The notes beneath the pieces were generated by a model. The model did no database searches and was not told where the DNA came from. It saw nothing but the letters and a program-made list of their open reading frames with translations. The translations under genes were made by a program, and so were the position numbers. Positions 6,602 through 10,284 of a stretch of 10,284 bases of DNA are shown here, one piece after another. Each line of letters opens with the position of its first letter. Position 1 is the first letter of the stretch. Source of the stretch: Patescibacteria group bacterium (GTDB lineage: Bacteria > Patescibacteriota > Gracilibacteria > JAHISY01); contig JAHISY010000099.1 in the NCBI GenBank assembly GCA_018817365.1, positions 1-10,284 on the forward strand, in the 5' to 3' direction.

Positions 6602-6616
6602 AATGAATTTCGTCAA
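6588..6616 (-). promoter_or_regulatory. Probable sigma70-type promoter of tRNA-Phe
   Basis: On the minus strand TTGACG (6616-6611) and TACATT (6593-6588) are separated by 17 bp, five and four matches to the TTGACA and TATAAT consensus. Initiation would fall near 6581, leaving a leader of about 14 nt before the mature tRNA 5' end at 6567. The position fits a tRNA promoter well; it is a sequence prediction only. Confidence 0.5.
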
Positions 6617-6672
6617 TTTTAGCTTGTCGCGGTAATTTTGAAAATCAAATTTCTAACAACTATTAGCTGAAA

Positions 6673-6692
6673 GCGCGATTTCGAAATCGCGC
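6673..6692 (-). terminator. 20-bp perfect palindrome after pnp, terminator-like
   Basis: GCGCGATTTCGAAATCGCGC is a perfect palindrome 18 bp after the pnp stop codon. In RNA it could fold as an 8-bp G+C-rich stem with a UCGA loop. On the pnp strand it is followed only by a short TTTC rather than a U-tract, so it may work as an mRNA-stabilising 3' hairpin or a weak terminator. A protein-binding palindrome is an alternative. Confidence 0.5.
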
Positions 6693-6695
6693 CTG

Positions 6696-6709
6696 CCAAC
6701 TCCCAACTC
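6696..6709. repeat. Heptad pair abutting the pnp stop codon
   Basis: CCAACTC occurs twice in direct succession and belongs to the same AANNTCC-like heptad family as the arrays around the tRNA. It lies between the palindrome at 6673-6692 and the TAG stop of pnp. With only two units it would mean little alone; the resemblance to the larger arrays gives it weight. Confidence 0.55.
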
Positions 6710-8896
6710 CTAAAATCGGCGCGGTGGTCGTCCGCCGCCGTTTCCGCGCGGACCACTCGAATGCGCCGGTCGCGGCGCGCGCTCGATAACAGTCCCATCG
6801 GGCATTATTCGCGTGAGATTGATCCGACCCATTTGATCAACTTCCACGACTTTCACACGAATGTGGTCGCCAATCTTCACTGCATCTTCCACTTTTTCGA
6901 TCCGATGAGGAGCGAGCGCGGAAATGTGAACCATCCCGTCTTTGCCGGGGAGAATCTCGACGAATGCTCCGAAATCCATGATCCGCACCACCTTCCCATC
7001 GAACTCATCCCCTGCCTTCGGAACGTAAACAATCCGCTCGACCCACTCTTTCGCTTTTTTGCCGCTCTCTTGATCCGGAGCGGTGATCACGACCATCCCG
7101 TCGTCTTCGATGTCAATCTCCACCCCGCATTCCGCCGTAATTTTTTGAATCATCTCGCCGCCTTTGCCGATTACTTCTCGAATTTTATCGGGATCGATTT
7201 TCACGGAAATAATCAGCGGCGCGTATTCCGAGAGTTCCTTCCGTGCTTCCGGAATCGCGGCAAGTATCGCCGCGCAAATTTCCGCGCAGCCTTTCTGACC
7301 TCGTTCGAGAGCTTCCGCGAGAATCTTGTGAGAAATTCCTTTTACTTTAATATCCATTTGGAGCGCGGTGATTCCTTTTTCGGTGCGCGCAATTTTGAAA
7401 TCCATGTCGCCGGCAAAGTCCTCGAGACCTTGGATGTCGGAGAGGATTTTGTAGTTTTGGAATTTTCCCTCGGAATCTTTGTCCGTCACCATGCCCATCG
7501 CGATCGCGGAAACGGGACGGGCAATCGGCACGCCGGCATCCATCAGCGCCAGCGTCGAACCGCAAACCGATCCCATCGAACTCGAACCGTTACAGGAAAG
7601 AGTTTCCGAGACGACGCGGAGAGTGTAAGGAAATTTATCTTTCGGGGGTAAAACCGGCAACAACGCCCGCTCCGCGAGATCTCCGTGACCGATTTCCCGC
7701 CGCCCCGGTCCGAAGCGCCGACGGCTCTCGCCGACTGAAAACGGAGGGAAGTTGTATTCGTGAATGTAAAAACGCTTGTAATCCCGATCCATCGTGTCGA
7801 CAATCTGCGCCTTCCCCGGACCGCCGAGCGTAGCGATCGTGAGAACCTGCGTCTCGCCGCGGTTGAAAAGTCCCGAACCGTGAACACGCGGCAGCACGCC
7901 GACCTCCGCGGAAAGCGCGCGAACTTCGTCGAGCTTCCTCCCGTCAATCCGCAAATCTTTTTCAAGAACATTTTTCCGCAGATTTTTTTCGAATTTCTCG
8001 TTGAGAATTTCTTTCAATTCCCGCTTATTAAACTTTTCCGCTTCAATTTCTTTCGCAAGCGCGGCGAAAACTTTTTCTTCGAGCGCGTGAATCACGGTTT
8101 TAATCTCGTTTTTCGTTTTTCCGGAAATCGTGTCAATGTCCGCCGGTGAAATTATTTTTTCAATCGCGGCAACCGCTTCCTTATTTTTTTCCGTGACGGA
8201 AATTTCGATCGGCTGCGGCTTCACTTTCTTTTGCAATTCGAGCTGCAACTCACAGATTTTTTTGATTTCCGAATGAGCTAATTCCAAAGCCTCCAACATT
8301 TTTTCATCGGAAATCTCGTTCGCGCCCGCCTCGACCATCGTGATCGCTTCCGCAGTGCCGGCGACAGTGAGAATAAGATCGCCCTCTTCTTCTTCCGAAT
8401 AAGTCGGATTCACGATTAATTTTTCATCTTGTAAACCGATGCGAACCGCCCCAATCGGTCCCGCGAACGGCGCGCCGGAAACCATGAGCGCCGCCGAAGC
8501 GGCATTGATCGCGGTGGCGACAGGATCGACTTCGAGATCGGCGGAGAGGACGGTGGCGATAATTTGAACGTCGTTCGTCGTGCCTTTCGGAAAAAGCGGA
8601 CGAATCGGTCGGTCGATCATCCGCGAGCGAAGCACCGCCGCGTCGCTCGGTCGCCCCTCGCGTTTGATGAATCGACTTCCTTTGATTTTGCCCGCCGCGT
8701 AATATTTTTCTTCGTAATCGCACGACAGCGGAAAAAAATCGCAGCCTTCGCGCGGTTCGGCAATCACCACGGTCGCGAGAATCACCGTTTTGCCAAGCGA
8801 AACAACCGCGCTGCCGGTAGCCTGCTTCGCGAGTTTGCCAGTTTCAAGCGTGAGCTTGCGGGAGGCAATTTCTCCCTCAACTTTGATGGGTTCCAT
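6710..8896 (-). CDS. pnp: Polynucleotide phosphorylase (PNPase)
   Basis: A 3'-5' phosphorolytic exoribonuclease that degrades RNA to nucleoside diphosphates, active as a trimer and often part of the degradosome. The 728 residues show the full architecture: first RNase PH domain (about 10-145, with FIKREGRPSDAAVLRSRMIDRP), helical middle region (about 240-310), second RNase PH domain (about 315-550), KH domain (about 560-620, loop IGKGG at 576-580) and S1 domain (about 628-697). Catalytic residues are present: phosphate-site serines in GSSSMGS (437-443), and D493, D499 and K501 in LEDFAGDMDFK. The tail 705-728 is rich in R, G and P. I chose the ATG at 8896 because the protein then begins in the normal PNPase way. 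The frame extends 55 codons upstream, but that part is not PNPase-like and would cross the predicted promoter. No Shine-Dalgarno sequence is evident. The stop is TAG. Confidence 0.97.
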   Translation of the reverse strand: MEPIKVEGEIASRKLTLETGKLAKQATGSAVVSLGKTVILATVVIAEPREGCDFFPLSCDYEEKYYAAGKIKGSRFIKREGRPSDAAVLRSRMIDRPIRPLFPKGTTNDVQIIATVLSADLEVDPVATAINAASAALMVSGAPFAGPIGAVRIGLQDEKLIVNPTYSEEEEGDLILTVAGTAEAITMVEAGANEISDEKMLEALELAHSEIKKICELQLELQKKVKPQPIEISVTEKNKEAVAAIEKIISPADIDTISGKTKNEIKTVIHALEEKVFAALAKEIEAEKFNKRELKEILNEKFEKNLRKNVLEKDLRIDGRKLDEVRALSAEVGVLPRVHGSGLFNRGETQVLTIATLGGPGKAQIVDTMDRDYKRFYIHEYNFPPFSVGESRRRFGPGRREIGHGDLAERALLPVLPPKDKFPYTLRVVSETLSCNGSSSMGSVCGSTLALMDAGVPIARPVSAIAMGMVTDKDSEGKFQNYKILSDIQGLEDFAGDMDFKIARTEKGITALQMDIKVKGISHKILAEALERGQKGCAEICAAILAAIPEARKELSEYAPLIISVKIDPDKIREVIGKGGEMIQKITAECGVEIDIEDDGMVVITAPDQESGKKAKEWVERIVYVPKAGDEFDGKVVRIMDFGAFVEILPGKDGMVHISALAPHRIEKVEDAVKIGDHIRVKVVEVDQMGRINLTRIMPDGTVIERAPRPAHSSGPRGNGGGRPPRRF

Positions 8897-8917
8897 AGAG
8901 AATGGGGTTAAAAGCTT

Positions 8918-8937
8918 GCCCTCACGAAAGTGGGGGC
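8918..8937. promoter_or_regulatory. pnp leader hairpin 1
   Basis: GCCCTCAC, GAAA, GTGGGGGC on the plus strand forms an 8-bp stem with a GAAA tetraloop (one T-G pair). On the pnp strand it becomes an 8-bp stem with one A-C mismatch and a UUUC loop. It ends 22 nt upstream of the pnp start codon, within the inferred leader. Which strand's RNA matters is unclear. Confidence 0.5.
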
Positions 8938-8939
8938 TT

Positions 8940-8959
8940 GTCCTCGCGAATACGAGGAC
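8940..8959. promoter_or_regulatory. pnp leader hairpin 2
   Basis: GTCCTCG (8940-8946) and CGAGGAC (8953-8959) form a perfect 7-bp inverted repeat with a 6-nt loop, two bases from hairpin 1. In known bacteria the pnp leader folds into stem-loops that are processed and then used for autoregulation by PNPase. A similar role here is inferred from position. Confidence 0.5.
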
Positions 8960-8982
8960 CCCTCCGGAACCGAAAGCGAGTG

Positions 8983-8995
8983 GCGAAAAATTCGC
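8983..8995. promoter_or_regulatory. pnp leader hairpin 3 (small)
   Basis: GCGAA, AAA, TTCGC is a 5-bp perfect inverted repeat with a 3-nt loop, in the first third of the inferred pnp leader. It is short enough to arise by chance and is listed because it lines up with two stronger hairpins downstream in the same leader. Confidence 0.3.
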
Positions 8996-9024
8996 AGCTC
9001 GAATTTCGATTTCGGAGCGCGAGA

Positions 9025-9051
9025 ATTTTAGCATAAAAATTAATTTGACAA
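9025..9051 (-). promoter_or_regulatory. Predicted pnp promoter (extended -10)
   Basis: On the minus strand TTGTCA (9051-9046) is followed 15 bp later by TAAAAT (9030-9025), preceded by TGC so that it forms an extended -10 element (TGCTAAAAT). Initiation near 9018 would give a leader of about 120 nt before the pnp ATG at 8896. The spacer is short, but an extended -10 reduces dependence on the -35 box. Its -35 overlaps that of the divergent promoter. Confidence 0.45.
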
Positions 9052-9073
9052 GCCCTCTCAAACTAAATACAAT
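9045..9073 (+). promoter_or_regulatory. Strong sigma70-type promoter for the 80-residue gene and map
   Basis: TTGACA (9045-9050) and TACAAT (9068-9073) are separated by exactly 17 bp: a perfect -35 and a five-of-six -10 at ideal spacing. Initiation near 9080 gives a leader of about 25 nt before the ATG at 9105. This is the best promoter match in the window. Both downstream genes on this strand could be served by it. Confidence 0.8.
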
Positions 9074-9104
9074 TTTACCCTTTTTAATTTAACCCCCTCC
9101 AACC

Positions 9105-9347
9105 ATGTCCGAAACATCTCCAAAAGGTAATCGCGAGGATCCATCCAGCTTATTAGCAAGAGCGGTTTCAATAGTAGAAGATTTTGAAAAACAAAAAGGT
9201 GTCTCTCCGACTCCCGACATGTTGGCGAAATATACAGGAGTTCCTCGTCGAGAAATTACGAACATCCTCGCAAATGGATTTAATAAAACTTTAGCAGAAA
9301 AAAACTTGCCTCCAGTCCAAAATATTGTTGCTCCGCGAGGCGATTAA
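9105..9347 (+). CDS. Small hypothetical protein, possibly helix-turn-helix
   Basis: An 80-residue protein I do not recognise. Residues 16-56 (from LLARAVSIVEDFEKQ through SPTPDMLAKYTGVPRREITNIL) have a helix, turn, helix rhythm resembling a sigma-factor region 3 or small DNA-binding HTH: a basic/acidic helix, a PTPDMLAKYTGVP helix and turn, then a possible recognition helix. The first 15 residues and the last 12 are polar and probably flexible. There is no signal peptide or membrane segment. A near-consensus promoter sits 25 nt upstream of its ATG, and it is divergent from pnp and 54 bp upstream of map, so it is probably expressed. No Shine-Dalgarno sequence: the bases before the ATG are pyrimidine-rich. 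A regulatory role at this divergent promoter is speculation. Confidence 0.7.
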   Translation: MSETSPKGNREDPSSLLARAVSIVEDFEKQKGVSPTPDMLAKYTGVPRREITNILANGFNKTLAEKNLPPVQNIVAPRGD

Positions 9348-9401
9348 TCCGCAACTTCAACTTCGTTGGCGAACTCTCCAGCCTGCGGGTAAACTCCTCG
9401 C

Positions 9402-10175
9402 ATGAGCGTTCCGCTGAAAAATCCCGCGGAAATCGAAATCATCCGCCGAGCCTGCCGAATCCAATCGGAAATTTTGAATGCGGTTTGCAGCGCGGTCGCA
9501 ATCGGAGTTTCGACTGGCGAACTGGATGAGCTGGCCGAAAAACTTTGCCGCGCGAGAAATGTGCGACCGGCCTTCAAAAATTATCACGGCTTCCCCGCTG
9601 CGATTTGCGCGAGCGTGAATGACGAGGTGGTTCACAGCATTCCGTCGGCGAAGAAAATTCTAAAAAACGGCGATATCATCGCGATTGATTTCGGAGTGGT
9701 TTTGGACGGATGGAATGCCGACTCGTGCCGCACGGTCGGGGTGGGAGAAATTTCGGCGGAGGCGAAAAATTTGATGGAGCGGACAAAAGAAAGTTTGTAT
9801 CGCGGAATCGAAAAAGCGGTGGCGGGAAATTCGACGGGCGACATCGGTCACGCGATCGAAAGTTTCGTGAAACAATTCGGCTACTCGCCGGTACGAGAAA
9901 CAGTCGGTCACGGAATTGGACGAAAACTCCACGAAGATCCGGAAGTGCCGAATTGGGGGAAGGCGGGCAGCGGCGTGAAACTGGCGGAAGGAATGGTGAT
10001 CTGCATCGAACCGATCGTGAACGCGGGCGGCGCGGAGATTCTCACGGAAAAAGACAAGTGGACAACGCGAACAATGGACGGAAATTTGTCGGCGCACTTC
10101 GAGCATCAAATTTTGATTCGCGAGGGAGCGGCGGAGATTTTGACTCCGTGGGACGAGTTGGTTGATAGTTTGTAG
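9402..10175 (+). CDS. map: Methionine aminopeptidase, type I
   Basis: Removes the initiator methionine from new proteins when the second residue is small. It is a cytoplasmic two-metal enzyme of the pita-bread fold. The 257 residues have all five metal ligands: D96 (in AIDFGV), D107 (in NADSCRT), H170 (in VGHGIG), E203 (in CIEP) and E234 (in HFEHQ), plus the catalytic histidines H78 (VVHSIP) and H177 (KLHEDP). Spacing matches the E. coli type I enzyme with a shift of one residue. There is no N-terminal zinc-finger or SH3-binding extension. The ATG at 9402 gives the usual N-terminus (LKNPAEIEIIRRAC). It follows the 80-residue gene by 54 bp and probably shares its transcript. No Shine-Dalgarno sequence is evident. 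The stop is TAG. Confidence 0.97.
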   Translation: MSVPLKNPAEIEIIRRACRIQSEILNAVCSAVAIGVSTGELDELAEKLCRARNVRPAFKNYHGFPAAICASVNDEVVHSIPSAKKILKNGDIIAIDFGVVLDGWNADSCRTVGVGEISAEAKNLMERTKESLYRGIEKAVAGNSTGDIGHAIESFVKQFGYSPVRETVGHGIGRKLHEDPEVPNWGKAGSGVKLAEGMVICIEPIVNAGGAEILTEKDKWTTRTMDGNLSAHFEHQILIREGAAEILTPWDELVDSL

Positions 10176-10186
10176 TTGGAGGTTGG
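10166..10186. repeat. Heptad repeats overlapping the map stop codon
   Basis: TAGTTTG, TAGTTGG, AGGTTGG are three 7-bp units in phase covering the last two sense codons and the stop of map. Read on the minus strand they give CCAACCT, CCAACTA, CAAACTA, the same family as the heptads near pnp and the tRNA but in inverted orientation relative to the plus strand. Confidence 0.5.
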
Positions 10187-10197
10187 TGGGATTGAAC

Positions 10198-10226
10198 TAA
10201 AGCTTTGAGCTTTATTCTTTTTTCTT
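10198..10226 (+). terminator. Weak terminator-like hairpin after map
   Basis: TAAAGCT (10198-10204) and AGCTTTA (10208-10214) form a perfect 7-bp stem with a TTG loop, followed by TTCTTTTTTCTT. The layout is that of an intrinsic terminator 23 bp after the map stop, but the stem has only two G-C pairs, so it would be inefficient. Nothing else is recognised from here to the right edge (10227-10284). Confidence 0.4.
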
Positions 10227-10284
10227 AATCCTTTATTCTCTCTCTGTGAACCTTATTAAAACTCAAGACTTCGCCCTTCGACAG

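Noticed and set aside
6121..6606. Plus-strand open frame of 161 codons
   Set aside because: It runs antisense across the intact tRNA-Phe and three heptad arrays. The translation is repetitive (HPPPS.FQ) with the GFEPPT-type peptide that commonly arises from reading tRNA genes backwards.
6761..7651. Long plus-strand open frame of 296 codons inside pnp
   Set aside because: It is antisense to conserved PNPase domains and its translation is rich in R, H, N and F without any recognisable motif. Other overlapping frames in pnp, res and map are shadows for the same reason.
8897..9061. 55-codon upstream extension of pnp
   Set aside because: The extension does not resemble PNPase, spans the leader hairpins, and its first ATG lies upstream of the predicted transcription start. 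The ATG at 8896 gives the normal N-terminus.
1..10284. Recoding of TGA (code 25), suggested by the absence of TGA stops
   Set aside because: In roughly 3,000 codons of clear genes there is no in-frame TGA and glycines in conserved motifs are GGN. Lineages with code 25 use TGA for glycine often. Six stops are too few to read meaning into the lack of TGA.

Overview
The window is bacterial and falls into two parts. Positions 1-6019 hold a tightly packed four-gene minus-strand operon for a Type III restriction-modification (RM) system, more A+T-rich to the eye than the rest. Positions from about 6490 to the right end hold core genes (tRNA-Phe, polynucleotide phosphorylase, methionine aminopeptidase) that look more G+C-rich with richer GCG/CGC codon use. 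The species cannot be fixed. None of the seven protein starts has a clear Shine-Dalgarno sequence, and the spacers carry degenerate 7-bp tandem repeats. Both fit a Patescibacteria/CPR-type genome, but this is a tentative inference. The standard genetic code applies: there is no in-frame TGA in any main gene, and all six visible stops are TAA or TAG.

The RM operon reads right to left: res (6019-3041, Type III restriction helicase-endonuclease), a Bro-N-domain protein (3039-2221), a 217-residue protein with one membrane segment (2214-1561), then mod (1540-1, Type III adenine methyltransferase, cut by the window edge). Gaps are 1, 6 and 20 bp, so one transcript is likely. The order res-first and mod-last, with two extra genes between, is unusual and is the best candidate here for an undescribed variant defence module. 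A perfect inverted repeat lies between a weak -10 box and the res start codon.

Positions 6020-6709 contain no protein gene. They hold a short palindromic block, three arrays of 7-bp repeats (consensus about AANNTCC on the plus strand) alternating with tRNA-like debris, an intact tRNA-Phe(GAA) with encoded CCA, a fourth heptad array overlapping the tRNA promoter, and a 20-bp perfect palindrome just after pnp. The same kind of heptad recurs next to the stop codons of pnp and map. A 22-bp exact copy of the tRNA T-arm region lies between the tRNA and the RM operon, which could be a decayed tRNA or an integration scar.

pnp (8896-6710, minus) and a small helix-rich 80-residue gene plus map (9105-9347 and 9402-10175, plus) diverge from a compact bidirectional promoter. 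Its two -35 hexamers overlap at 9045-9051. The plus promoter is near-consensus (TTGACA, 17 bp, TACAAT). The inferred pnp leader of about 120 nt can form up to three hairpins, a candidate for PNPase autoregulation. The window ends after a weak terminator-like hairpin behind map.
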